Positions 24,391 through 32,880 of a DNA stretch of 34,828 nt are shown piece after piece. The notes below the pieces were generated by a model. The model worked only from the letters and a program-made list of their open reading frames with translations, searched no databases and had not been told where the DNA came from. Position 1 is the stretch's first letter. Each line of letters begins with the position of its first letter. Location: positions 1 to 34,828 of the forward strand of contig CAZAZF010000013.1 in the NCBI GenBank assembly GCA_964489555.1. The letters are read 5' to 3'. Position numbers and translations under genes: made by a program. The DNA comes from JAAZGD01 sp964489555. GTDB taxonomy: Bacteria > Bacillota > Clostridia > Peptostreptococcales > Anaerovoracaceae.

Positions 24391-25668
24391 TTACGGCATC
24401 ATAATAATATCTTCTCTGCCCGGACCGTTGCTCACCATGGTAACAGGATATCCGATAAGTTTTTCCACCTCAAGGATGTAGTTCTGGCAAGCCGGAGGCA
24501 ACTGATGAAACTCCCGAATTCCCCGAATATCCGTCTTCCAGCCGGGAAGCACTTTCCACACCGGCTTGGCTTCATAGAGTTTCGTGGTATTGGGGAAATC
24601 CGTAATCACTTCCCCGTCCAAATAGTAGCCCACACACACCGGAATTTCGTCCAAATAACCCAAAGGGTCCAGTACGGTCAAGGCCACCTGGGTGGCTCCC
24701 TGAATACGACAACCGTAACGGGTGGCCACTCCATCGAACCAGCCCACTCTTCTGGGCCGTCCGGTAGTAGCCCCGTATTCTCCCCCGTCTCCACCTCTTT
24801 TTCTCAGTTCCTCCGCTTCTTCTTCAAAGATTTCACTGACAAATGGCCCAGCTCCCACGGCACTGGAATAAGCTTTCACCACCGTGATCACATCCTTGAT
24901 TTCATAAGGGGGAATACCGGCTCCCATAGCCCCAAAGGCTGCCAAAGTGGAAGAAGAAGTCACCATGGGATAGATGCCATGATCAATGTCCTTCAATGCG
25001 CCCAACTGGCCTTCCAACAAAATTTCTTTCCCTTCCCGGATGGTTTGTTGCAAGTATCCGGCGGTGTCCGCCACATAAGGACGAATTTGTTCTCTCCAGG
25101 TTATTGCTGTTTCATAAAGCTCTTTCGGGTTCAACAAGGGTTTTTGGTAGAGATGAGCCAGCAATGTATTTTTTATGGTGCAAACATTTTCCAGTTTGGC
25201 TCTCAACACATTGTCATCATAAAGCTCACTTACCTGAAAGCCGATTTTCGCATATTTGTCCGAATAACAGGGAGCAATGCCGGACTTGGTGGATCCAAAA
25301 GACTTTCCTCCCAATCGTTCTTCTTCGTATTGATCCAAAAGAAGATGATAAGGCATCACTACTTGGGCCCGGTCTGAAATCAGCACCTTGGGCTTGGGGA
25401 CTCCCTTCTCTTCCAATGTTTTCATTTCCTCTACAAACGCCGGAATAGACAACGCCACTCCATTGCCCAGAACACTGACGGTATGATCATAAAATACACC
25501 GGAAGGCAGCATATGAAGAGCAAATTTGCCATAGTGGTTTACAATGGTATGCCCTGCATTTCTTCCTCCCTGGTAGCGAACTACCACATCGGATTCTGCC
25601 GCCAGCATATCCGTTATTTTCCCCTTGCCTTCATCGCCCCAATTGGCGCCAACAATTGCTTTTGCCAC
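24391..25668 (-). CDS. purA: Adenylosuccinate synthetase
   Basis: PurA joins IMP and aspartate with GTP to give adenylosuccinate. The 425-residue protein has the P-loop-like GANWGDEGKGKITD, the RYQGGRNAGHTIV block, FGSTKSGIAPCYSDK and the C-terminal GWKTDIRGI and VSNGPGRE. The loop is normally GxQWGDEGKGK; here the Q is N (ANWGDEG), a known variant in some clostridia-like sequences but worth noting. Start is GTG 25668 with GAGGTGATC 5 nt upstream. Follows purB by 91 nt containing the REP-like repeat, and precedes the CofE-like gene by 17 nt. Confidence 0.95.
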   Translation of the reverse strand: MAKAIVGANWGDEGKGKITDMLAAESDVVVRYQGGRNAGHTIVNHYGKFALHMLPSGVFYDHTVSVLGNGVALSIPAFVEEMKTLEEKGVPKPKVLISDRAQVVMPYHLLLDQYEEERLGGKSFGSTKSGIAPCYSDKYAKIGFQVSELYDDNVLRAKLENVCTIKNTLLAHLYQKPLLNPKELYETAITWREQIRPYVADTAGYLQQTIREGKEILLEGQLGALKDIDHGIYPMVTSSSTLAAFGAMGAGIPPYEIKDVITVVKAYSSAVGAGPFVSEIFEEEAEELRKRGGDGGEYGATTGRPRRVGWFDGVATRYGCRIQGATQVALTVLDPLGYLDEIPVCVGYYLDGEVITDFPNTTKLYEAKPVWKVLPGWKTDIRGIREFHQLPPACQNYILEVEKLIGYPVTMVSNGPGREDIIMMP

Positions 25669-25704
25669 CTTAGATCACCTCGTTTCCACCCATTTTTTCA
25701 CATT

Positions 25705-25780
25705 GGGGTCGGACCCCACTTTACTATACTAAACCTGTACCTGACCCCACTTTACTTTGCTAAACCTTTACCTGACCCCG
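25705..25780. repeat. REP-like repeat: two 31-bp units plus a GGGGTC/GACCCC palindrome
   Basis: Read on the minus strand, two tandem 31-bp units start with GGGGTCAGGTA (starting at 25779 and 25748) and differ at only four or so positions; a GGGGTC-N-GACCCC palindrome follows (25705-25717). The word GGGGTCAGGTA is shared with the hairpin at 1471-1536. The repeat fills the purB-purA gap and provides the last codons and the stop of purB. Confidence 0.75.
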
Positions 25781-27202
25781 TTGGCCTAAACGATCTTCAT
25801 ATTTTTTCAAGAGAGGCATTACCTGCTCCTCAATATACCGGCGGGTTTGCTGAGGAGCCATTCCCACAAAATTCTCCGGTGCCATCAAACGAATCATCTC
25901 TTCTCGACTCATACCAAAGGCAGGATCCTGGGCCAAACGATCCAACAAATCGTTCTCCCCTCCCTGCTCTTTCACTACTTTAGCCGCCGCCATACTATGA
26001 ATCCGAATTCCTTCGTGGAGTTCCTGACGGTCCCCACCCTTTTTCACCGCCTCCATCAACAAATTTTCCGTAGCCATGAAAGGAAGCTCCTCCTGCAAAT
26101 GCTTTTCGATAACCTTGGGGTATACCACCAATCCGGAAGCCACATTCATGTAAAGTTCCAGGATGGCATCCGCCGTTAAAAACCCTTCGCTCATGGAGAT
26201 TCGTTTATTGGAGGAGTCGTCCAAGGTGCGCTCCAGCCACTGAGAGGATGCGGTCCCTTGGCCATCCATGGTCAAGGTCATGAGATGGCGGGCAAGGCCT
26301 GTCATCCGTTCCGCTCTCATGGGGTTCCTTTTGTATGCCATGGCCGACGAACCCACTTGTTCCTCTTCAAAAGGTTCTTCTATTTCTTTTAAATGAGAAA
26401 GCAGCCGAATGTCGTTGGCAAATTTGTGCCCGCTCATGGCTATCCCGGATAAAGCCTGAAGTACTTTGGCGTCAATTTTTCGGGAATAGGTCTGTCCACT
26501 GACGGGAATCACCCCAGGCATTCCCATTTTTTCCGCAATCAAGCAATCCAGCTGCAGCACTTTTTCTTCGTCTCCCTGAAACAACTCATAAAAACTGGCT
26601 TGGGTGCCCGTAGTTCCCTTAGAGCCTAATAAGAGCAGCCCGTCTCGCATGGCTTCCAGGTCTTCAATATCCATTACAAGATCCTGAATCCACAAGGTGG
26701 CCCGCTTCCCAACGGTTACAGGCTGTGCCGGTTGAAAGTGTGTAAACCCCAATGTAGGCAGGTCCCTATATTCCAACGCGAATCGGCTGAGATGGTCCAC
26801 CACATTCACCAACTTGCCCACCAAAAGATCCAGCCCTTCTTTCATAATCAACAGATCCGTATTGTCTCCAACATAGCAGGAAGTAGCCCCCCAATGGAGT
26901 ATTGGTTTGGCCAAAGGGCACTGTACTCCGTAGGCGTAGACATGGGCCATCACATCATGACGAATCTGTCTTTCTTTCTCTTCTGCCACCGGATAATTGA
27001 TCTCCTCCCGGTATTGAATTAACTCCTCAATTTGTTCCTGTGTTATGGGCAATCCCAACTCCTTCTGGGCTTCTGCCAAAACCACCCACAGTCTTCTCCA
27101 TGTTCGAAACTTCTTCTCCTGAGAAAAGAGGTATTGCATTTCTTTGCTGGGATAACGTTGGGACAACGGGCTTATGTATTCTCGATAATCCTTGTTTGCC
27201 AT
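25760..27202 (-). CDS. purB: Adenylosuccinate lyase
   Basis: PurB splits adenylosuccinate to AMP and fumarate, and SAICAR to AICAR. The 480-residue protein has the catalytic-histidine segment HWGATSCYVGDNTDL, GFTHFQPAQPVTVGKR and the fumarase-superfamily signature SSAMAYKRNP. AAGGAG lies 7 nt before ATG 27202, and a TTGCAT-17-TATAAT promoter lies 43-71 nt upstream. The last six residues (RGQVKV) and the TAG stop are encoded by the REP-like repeat 25705-25780, so the natural C-terminus was probably replaced when the repeat arrived. The fold does not depend on these residues. Confidence 0.96.
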   Translation of the reverse strand: MANKDYREYISPLSQRYPSKEMQYLFSQEKKFRTWRRLWVVLAEAQKELGLPITQEQIEELIQYREEINYPVAEEKERQIRHDVMAHVYAYGVQCPLAKPILHWGATSCYVGDNTDLLIMKEGLDLLVGKLVNVVDHLSRFALEYRDLPTLGFTHFQPAQPVTVGKRATLWIQDLVMDIEDLEAMRDGLLLLGSKGTTGTQASFYELFQGDEEKVLQLDCLIAEKMGMPGVIPVSGQTYSRKIDAKVLQALSGIAMSGHKFANDIRLLSHLKEIEEPFEEEQVGSSAMAYKRNPMRAERMTGLARHLMTLTMDGQGTASSQWLERTLDDSSNKRISMSEGFLTADAILELYMNVASGLVVYPKVIEKHLQEELPFMATENLLMEAVKKGGDRQELHEGIRIHSMAAAKVVKEQGGENDLLDRLAQDPAFGMSREEMIRLMAPENFVGMAPQQTRRYIEEQVMPLLKKYEDRLGQRGQVKV

Positions 27203-27244
27203 CGGAACTCTCCTTACACCAATATCCGAAGTATTTAAAAAAGA

Positions 27245-27273
27245 ATTATACCAAGAAACCCCGGGATATGCAA
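27245..27273 (-). promoter_or_regulatory. purB promoter
   Basis: TTGCAT (27268-27273), 17-nt spacer, TATAAT (27245-27250) preceded by TGG (extended -10). The leader is about 35 nt; I see no purine riboswitch or PurR-type palindrome. Confidence 0.75.
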
Positions 27274-27331
27274 ATATTCCAGGGCGGAAATTCCAGGAAG
27301 GAAAGACTAAATCCCGGAGGGAAAAAGAATG

Positions 27332-27991
27332 CTACAATCGAAAACGCTTATGATACTCTTCCTTCATTTCCTGCCATTTGAAAATCAATTGACCGCTAAG
27401 GAGGAACAAACTTAACGCCATCAACAAAATGGAAGGGATGGTCTGTCCCAGAATTCCTGTCAGATAAAAAATCAAAGGGACCAGGCCAACAAAGGCGTGA
27501 AAAGAAGTGCAAACCAGATAGTCTTCCGCAGGGATTCCTTTGACCTTAATAAGGATTTGCATGGTCAGCATGGAAACCATCAACAACAATGGAACGGCAT
27601 AATCCAAGGACCATCCTCGCCACCCCGTCGCCACATCCCACAGAATAACGAAAAGAGAACCCAACAGAGACTGGGTCATGAGAAGATGGGTCACCCGACT
27701 TAGGTTTCGAGCTGCAAGGCCGACAGAAAGCCAAAGACAACCAATTCCAAAAAGTACCAAAAGCGACCACTTCCCCGTCCATGGTAAAATCAGGTTCACC
27801 GCCACTGCAGCCACACTGATTCCCATTCCGGACAAGATGAGAAGTTGGAAAAAAAGACGATATTTTTCGTAGACTGTGGGGATGATGGGAAAAGCCGGAT
27901 TCTCTCCTTCACCAACCACACGCCCTTGGCACAAAGGACAATATAGAGAGTTTCCACGAATTTCCACCTTGCACTTGGGACACCATTTCAT
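27332..27991 (-). CDS. Zinc-ribbon membrane protein, DUF6320-like
   Basis: A 219-residue protein with an N-terminal zinc ribbon (C4, C7, C18, C21: MKWCPKCKVEI and LYCPLCQGRVV) followed by about six membrane segments (roughly 45-65, 72-90, 100-120, 130-148, 160-178, 185-203) and a charged tail. It matches the DUF6320 pattern; function unknown. Its ATG overlaps the stop of the acyltransferase gene (ATGA), so it is the third, coupled gene of the esterase-acyltransferase operon. A membrane scaffold or partner of the acyltransferase is my inference. Confidence 0.75.
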   Translation of the reverse strand: MKWCPKCKVEIRGNSLYCPLCQGRVVGEGENPAFPIIPTVYEKYRLFFQLLILSGMGISVAAVAVNLILPWTGKWSLLVLFGIGCLWLSVGLAARNLSRVTHLLMTQSLLGSLFVILWDVATGWRGWSLDYAVPLLLMVSMLTMQILIKVKGIPAEDYLVCTSFHAFVGLVPLIFYLTGILGQTIPSILLMALSLFLLSGQLIFKWQEMKEEYHKRFRL

Positions 27992-29253
27992 CGCTCATCC
28001 CTCCGATCCAAAACATTGCATGCAATTTGCACCTTGATTCCCTGATCCGTCCACAACCGGACCAATCGTCTTTGAATTTCCGGATTGAGAAAGGGGGTAG
28101 TCACTGTCAGGCTTAACACTTCTCGATAGCTCACCATCGTCAACTCCATCTTTTCCGTGCTGACACACGCGTCAAAGGATTGAATTTCCGACCCAAAGGG
28201 TTCCGGCATCTTCAAGGCACCCACATTGGACACAATGGCTGTATTCCGCCTTTGGCCAATATCATAAGCGATTTTTAAAGCCCTGTTTTTAATGAAAAGC
28301 GGAACCAGCTTAATCCAAAAATTTCCTTCAATGGCGGCAAAGAGATTCATCCGTTCTTCCAGCCGTTCCGGTTTGGTTTCTTCCTTTAGCTGTTGGTCCA
28401 CCCAGATGGTCAAGGTTTCCAGATTCGGCAACTCCTCTCCTTTTGGCCAGGAAATCAGTATGCTGTTAAAGAAGTTTCGAAGTGAGTCGGAAGCATAGTA
28501 CTTCCGCAGATCCACAGGAATACTCAAGACCAAGGGGGCTTTTTTCCGTCGCCTCGGTGAAAATTCTTCCCAAATTGCCCGCATCAAACAAGCACATATG
28601 TATGCGGTAAGAGTCCCCTTGTGCGCCTTGGCCAAGGCCAAAACCTCTGAAGTAGGCATTTGGATTCGTATCGCCTTCAGCCGGTTTTGCGGATATCGAA
28701 TTCCTCTGAGCCGCAAGGCCCGGGGACTTTTGATTTGCCGAATCTTCCGTCCGGTGGTATGCCGCTCAAAAGAATCTGCTTTCATGGCGGATAAAGAGGA
28801 TGGGATTGCCACATGGGACATCACCTCTTCCCATCCGATTCCCATCTTCAAGGACAAATATCGCATTATCAATGCTTGAAAAAAAGACAGCGCACCCGCG
28901 CCATCCGACAATACATGAAACACCTCCAGATTGATGAGACTTCGATAATAAGTTACATCAAAAAGAAGAGAGGGCCGGTGGCCCCGGTAAATAGGTCCGC
29001 AAAGAGGACGGTCTTCCTGGCGAACCTGAGGGACCAAATCCGCATCTTCCAAATAGTGCCAGAAAATCCCTTTTTTCATCACCACCCGGTAGGCTTCAAA
29101 ATCCAGCAAGGTCTCCTCCAAGGCATGTTGAAGCAAAGAAGGTTCGATGGCCTCCTTTAGTTCACAAGTAAATCGAAAAACCTGGGTTTCCGATCGATGG
29201 GTGGCGGCAGAAAACAAGATAGCCGCATTGTCCAGTTTGTGCCAAGTAGCGAT
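27988..29253 (-). CDS. Condensation-fold / alcohol acetyltransferase-like acyltransferase
   Basis: A 421-residue protein of the alcohol acetyltransferase/condensation (CoA-dependent acyltransferase) superfamily, which transfers acyl groups to hydroxyl or amino acceptors. The catalytic HxxxDG motif is HVLSDG (113-118). Other features: SIPVDLRKYY (the DFGWG-side region equivalent) and SNVGALKMP. Start: the family N-terminus W(Y/H)KLDNAA lies upstream of any ATG, GTG or TTG; AGGAGG (29262-29267) sits exactly 8 nt before an in-frame ATC at 29251-29253, so I place the start at that ATC. A TTG at 29217 would remove the motif and has no ribosome binding site. The SD overlaps the stop of the esterase gene. 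Substrate unknown. Confidence 0.75.
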   Translation of the reverse strand: MATWHKLDNAAILFSAATHRSETQVFRFTCELKEAIEPSLLQHALEETLLDFEAYRVVMKKGIFWHYLEDADLVPQVRQEDRPLCGPIYRGHRPSLLFDVTYYRSLINLEVFHVLSDGAGALSFFQALIMRYLSLKMGIGWEEVMSHVAIPSSLSAMKADSFERHTTGRKIRQIKSPRALRLRGIRYPQNRLKAIRIQMPTSEVLALAKAHKGTLTAYICACLMRAIWEEFSPRRRKKAPLVLSIPVDLRKYYASDSLRNFFNSILISWPKGEELPNLETLTIWVDQQLKEETKPERLEERMNLFAAIEGNFWIKLVPLFIKNRALKIAYDIGQRRNTAIVSNVGALKMPEPFGSEIQSFDACVSTEKMELTMVSYREVLSLTVTTPFLNPEIQRRLVRLWTDQGIKVQIACNVLDRRDER

Positions 29254-29261
29254 ATAAGGTA

Positions 29262-29267
29262 CCTCCT
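29262..29267 (-). promoter_or_regulatory. AGGAGG ribosome binding site pointing to an ATC start
   Basis: A perfect AGGAGG overlaps the TAG stop of the esterase gene (29266-29268) and stands 8 nt before ATC 29251-29253. No ATG, GTG or TTG is in frame within reach. Confidence 0.7.
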
Positions 29268-30174
29268 ATAAAAAGTTTCGAACCAGCTCCAAAGTTCGTT
29301 CTACATGAACGAATCGCAGAGGCAAATTAAAATATCCATGAAGGGCATTTTCCATACGATGAATCGTCACCCGGTTGCCCCCTTCTTTTAATTTCTTCCC
29401 ATAGGCTTCTCCCTCATCTCGTAAGGGGTCATGCTCCGCCGAAATCATCAAGGTGTCCGGTTGCCGCGAAAAGTCTTCTGCCAGCAAAGGTGCAAAATAG
29501 GGGCTTTTTCGGTCTTCTTCCTTCTCGATATACAAATCAATATAATCACAGATGCGGCGGGATGTCAAAAGATACCCCTCCCCTTTTTCCTTTACCGAAG
29601 GAAAGGGCGAATGAGGTCCGTGATCATAGTAGGTGGCCGGGTACAGCAGCACCTGCTTTTGGATGAAAAACTCTCCGCGATCCCGGGCAAGCAGACTAAC
29701 CGCTGCTGCCAAATTGGCCCCTGCACTGTCCCCCATCAAAATCATGGTTTCGCCTCGTTGCCGTTGATATCGTTCCACCACCCTAGCCCCCTCATAACAA
29801 TCAAAAAGGCCGGCAGGAAAGGGGTTTTCCGGCGCCTTCCTATAGTCCAAGGAAAACACCCGTCGCCCTGTTTGATCTGCCAACATAGCGCAAGTTCGAG
29901 TATAGGTGTTGATATTCCCCAAAACCCAGCCACCACCGTGAAAATACAAGATGATTTCATCTCCCAGGCGTATCTTGGGTTCAAAAATACGAACGGGAAT
30001 TTGATGGCTGTCTAATTCAATATGGTAATCCCACACTTCGTAAAGTCGATGGGTCCCGGTGGGGGGATTAGCCAGGGTGCGAAGCCACCGATTGGTTTGG
30101 AGACTGGTTTTCAGATCCGGCTCTGCATAAGACAAGGCCTTCAACGCGGCCTTCATATACTTGTTAATAGCCAT
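29266..30174 (-). CDS. HSL-family alpha/beta hydrolase (esterase/lipase)
   Basis: A 302-residue carboxylesterase of the hormone-sensitive-lipase family. The oxyanion motif is HGGGW (79-83), the nucleophile S150 in GDSAG, the acid D249 in EHDPLRDEG and the base H279 in ALHGYF. No signal peptide, so cytoplasmic. GAGGTATCGGG precedes ATG 30174. It is the first gene of a three-gene unit with the acyltransferase and the DUF6320-like protein and comes 15 nt after the ABC transporter gene on the same strand, so read-through from that operon is possible. Natural substrate unknown. Confidence 0.9.
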   Translation of the reverse strand: MAINKYMKAALKALSYAEPDLKTSLQTNRWLRTLANPPTGTHRLYEVWDYHIELDSHQIPVRIFEPKIRLGDEIILYFHGGGWVLGNINTYTRTCAMLADQTGRRVFSLDYRKAPENPFPAGLFDCYEGARVVERYQRQRGETMILMGDSAGANLAAAVSLLARDRGEFFIQKQVLLYPATYYDHGPHSPFPSVKEKGEGYLLTSRRICDYIDLYIEKEEDRKSPYFAPLLAEDFSRQPDTLMISAEHDPLRDEGEAYGKKLKEGGNRVTIHRMENALHGYFNLPLRFVHVERTLELVRNFL

Positions 30175-30189
30175 CCCGATACCTCGATT

Positions 30190-31620
30190 CTAAATGATTA
30201 CAACCCGTTGTGCCAGCTGCTGGGCATCTTTTGGCTGGTGGGTCACCATCAAAACACTTCGCCCTTGGGTATAATACGACCAACAACAGTTGATAATGCG
30301 ATCTTTCAAGGCTTCGTCCAATCCTTTAAAGGGCTCATCCAGCAAAAGATAGTCGGCAGGATAAATAAAGGCCCTAGCCATGGCCACCCGATGTCGCATC
30401 CCCCCCGATAGCTGGGAGGGCAATTTATACCGCTCTTCACCCAGCTCCATCTGTTCCAGAACCAGACAAATTTCCTGATCCACATCCTGCCGGTTCATGG
30501 CATCCTTTAACACCAAAGCAAGATTATCATAGATATTAAGCCAGGGCAATAATCGATCCTCTTGAAAGAGATAGGAAATAGAAGAATGTGCCCCACGAAC
30601 CTGCCCCTGATCTGGGGTTTCCAAACCAGCAAGGATTCGCAAAAGGGTAGTTTTTCCCTTTCCCGAAGGTCCCATCAAGGCAGTGATCTGTCCTCCATGA
30701 ATTACTAGGTCGAATCCGGAAAATACTTCTTTTTCTCCATACCGTTTGGTGAGGTCCTGCACCGCCAAATCTTCCGGCTCTTCTCTTTCTTCCCTAGGTA
30801 TTCGCTTTTCAAAAACCACCCCATTGTCTTTGCGGAGCACCTTGCTACCTTGATATTCTTTGTGATCCATTCGAGAGAGCAATCTTCGAATGATTCGCTC
30901 AAACCCGTAAGAAAACCCTACGATGGCCATAATCCAAGCAAATAGCTCCGGAGTTTCAAAATACACCTTGGCATTAAGAAGATTGTACCCCATGGAATAG
31001 GCTGGCACCGACAACACTTCTGCCGCCACCACGGATTTCCAGCTAAGCCCGGCTATTAGGTTCAGGGAAGCTTTGACCTCCGGTTCAATGGATGGAAGAT
31101 AAATAAAACGATACTGGTCTTTCGGAGTCAATCCATAGACTTGGGCCATTTCCAAATACTCTCGGCTCACATTGTCCAAACCGGACAATAAGTTCACATG
31201 GACAACCGGAAAACACATCATAAAGCAAACAAAAATCGGCACCTGGCTAGAGGTTAACAACAACAGAGCATAAATAATCACTGCCATCACCGGGGTGGAT
31301 TTTAAAAAGTTCACTGGCAAAGACAAAAGATTTCGAAAGAAGAGATATCGATAAGACAAAAAGGCGGTGAGCATCCCCGCCAGAAAAGAATAGACGATGC
31401 CCACCACACAACGATAGAATGTATAACCCACATCTGTATAGAAAGCCGCGGTGCCAAGAAGACCAACCAACTGCACCAAAGACTCCCAAGGGGTAGGGAG
31501 AATCAATGGCATTTGCACCACCATGGCGCCCATTTGCCACAAGACCAACCAAAAGGCCAAAATCCCTACTCTTTTCAATTGGATTTGAACTTGTTTCTCT
31601 CCCAGGATTTTCCCCTTCAC
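30190..31620 (-). CDS. ABC transporter, permease and ATPase fused (SsuC-SsuB/ThiX-ThiZ type)
   Basis: A 476-residue fusion of an inner-membrane permease (about 15-250; the coupling-helix region EYLEMAQVYGLTPKDQYRFIYLPS is the EAA loop, given in parts as EMAQVYGLTP and YRFIYLPS) and an ATPase (about 285-476). ATPase motifs: Walker A GPSGKGKT 317-324, Q loop FQEDRLLPW 352-360, signature LSGGM 404-408, Walker B YLLLDEP 424-430, switch H461. The two halves are normally separate proteins in the nitrate/sulfonate/HMP group. GTG 31620 was chosen because AAAGGA lies 6 nt upstream and the stop of the lipoprotein gene lies 13 nt upstream; an in-frame start at 31671 overlaps that gene. Substrate unknown. 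Confidence 0.87.
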   Translation of the reverse strand: MKGKILGEKQVQIQLKRVGILAFWLVLWQMGAMVVQMPLILPTPWESLVQLVGLLGTAAFYTDVGYTFYRCVVGIVYSFLAGMLTAFLSYRYLFFRNLLSLPVNFLKSTPVMAVIIYALLLLTSSQVPIFVCFMMCFPVVHVNLLSGLDNVSREYLEMAQVYGLTPKDQYRFIYLPSIEPEVKASLNLIAGLSWKSVVAAEVLSVPAYSMGYNLLNAKVYFETPELFAWIMAIVGFSYGFERIIRRLLSRMDHKEYQGSKVLRKDNGVVFEKRIPREEREEPEDLAVQDLTKRYGEKEVFSGFDLVIHGGQITALMGPSGKGKTTLLRILAGLETPDQGQVRGAHSSISYLFQEDRLLPWLNIYDNLALVLKDAMNRQDVDQEICLVLEQMELGEERYKLPSQLSGGMRHRVAMARAFIYPADYLLLDEPFKGLDEALKDRIINCCWSYYTQGRSVLMVTHQPKDAQQLAQRVVII

Positions 31621-31633
31621 AAGGTGTCCTTTC

Positions 31634-32593
31634 TTAATAATACAAGCCGTCATCCGGCAGCGCTCCTCCAACGGAAGCCGGGTTCATTTCAAATAATATT
31701 TGGAAAAAGTTTTTCAACATTTCCTTGCTCACAGAGGTATCTTCTTCATATAAAACAATGTTACTGCCAGGAATGGCTTTGGTGGCCACAGCCGGGTCCG
31801 CAATAAAGCCCCACTGGGAAATGGCCACTCCGGCTTCTTCCGGATTGTTGTTCACAAAATCCACGGAAGCCCGATAATCCTTCAGGAATACCTCTAAATC
31901 CTCTGCCCGTTCTTCCACAAAGCTTTTCGTTGCTACCAAAACGCCCATGGGCAAATCCAATCCCGTAGCTTCCAGCCAACCTTCATTCAGGTCCACCGCT
32001 ACGCGCAGAGCCGGATTTTTCAAGGTGACCACAGTAACAAAAGGTTCTGGTAACAACCCAATGGCCCCTGTATTGGCCATTAAGGTGGAAGCCACATCGC
32101 TGTGATTGGCCATCCATTGAATTTTTACATCGGTTACCCCGGCTTCGTTCAACAGCTTTTGGAAAACATATTCCGGCGAACCGCCTTTGCCACTGCCATA
32201 CACCGTCTTTCCTGCCAAATCTGAAATGGAATTCACGGTTTGTCCGCCATTTTCCACTAGATAAAGAACGCCTAAAGTTTCCACACTGATGGCTACAATC
32301 TGTCCCTGAGTCTTATTATACAATACCGCCGCCACATTGGATGGAAGGCAGGCCATATCCACCTCTCCGGTGATAATCTTGCCGGCTACTTCATCCGGCG
32401 CCTGATAGGTAGTAATATCATACTTATCCGTTTGATCCATCAACTGCACCATGCCCATACCGGTGGGGCCGTTTAAAGCCGCAATGACGATAGGCTTGGA
32501 TACGGTATCCGGCGTTTCTGCCGGTTGGCAACCAGTTAATACAAGAGCAAAAATTAATGTGACTATAAGAAGCCCTGTAACGATTCTTTTCAT
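31634..32593 (-). CDS. Substrate-binding lipoprotein (NMT1/SsuA-like)
   Basis: A 319-residue lipoprotein: the signal peptide ends in the lipobox LTGC, so C22 should be lipidated on the outer face of the membrane. The mature part fits the periplasmic-binding type II group of SsuA/ThiY/NMT1 proteins: ITTYQAPDEVAGKIITGEVDMACLP in parts (APDEVAGKI, GEVDMACLPSNVAA), then DLAGKTVYGSGKGGSPEYVF and GLLPEPFVTVV. AAGGG stands before ATG 32593. Middle gene of an operon with the TM1266-like regulator upstream and the fused permease-ATPase downstream, so these three form one uptake system. The ligand cannot be deduced; the short conserved GSGKGG binding loop suggests a small anion or pyrimidine-like ligand at best. 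Confidence 0.87.
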   Translation of the reverse strand: MKRIVTGLLIVTLIFALVLTGCQPAETPDTVSKPIVIAALNGPTGMGMVQLMDQTDKYDITTYQAPDEVAGKIITGEVDMACLPSNVAAVLYNKTQGQIVAISVETLGVLYLVENGGQTVNSISDLAGKTVYGSGKGGSPEYVFQKLLNEAGVTDVKIQWMANHSDVASTLMANTGAIGLLPEPFVTVVTLKNPALRVAVDLNEGWLEATGLDLPMGVLVATKSFVEERAEDLEVFLKDYRASVDFVNNNPEEAGVAISQWGFIADPAVATKAIPGSNIVLYEEDTSVSKEMLKNFFQILFEMNPASVGGALPDDGLYY

Positions 32594-32634
32594 GGTCTTT
32601 CCCTTCTTTCTGTTTGTTCTTTCCTTTGATGAAA

Positions 32635-32880
32635 TTATGCTTTGGAATAAATGGTTTTGGTTGTAACCCCCGGCAAAGCTCCCAGCTTACCGGAAAGGGC
32701 GCTTATGATGTCTTGAGGTGCATCCAACACTACGCTGATTACGGAAATCTGTTTCTTTTCATAGGGGACCCCCATTCGGCCGATGATGTGACCCCCATAT
32801 GCCGTCAACAGGCGATTCATTTCTTCCACCGAATCCCCTTTCTCCACAATGATTCCGATTACCGCCACCCTAGTATCCAT
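32635..32880 (-). CDS. TM1266-like putative regulator of the iron-only hydrogenase system
   Basis: An 81-residue ACT-like/NikR-C-like small protein of the TM1266 family: MDTRVAVIGIIVEK, the central YGGHIIGRMGVPY and ISVISVVLDAP, then ALSGKLGALPGV. Homologs are often next to [FeFe]-hydrogenase maturation genes (HydE/F/G) and are annotated as a putative hydrogenase-system regulator; the biochemical role is unproven. ATG 32880 was chosen because GGGAGG precedes it by 5 nt; the frame is open 17 codons further upstream without support. No hydrogenase gene is in the window; instead it leads an ABC transporter operon. It lacks a DNA-binding domain, so it probably senses a ligand and acts through protein contacts (inference). 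Confidence 0.85.
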   Translation of the reverse strand: MDTRVAVIGIIVEKGDSVEEMNRLLTAYGGHIIGRMGVPYEKKQISVISVVLDAPQDIISALSGKLGALPGVTTKTIYSKA

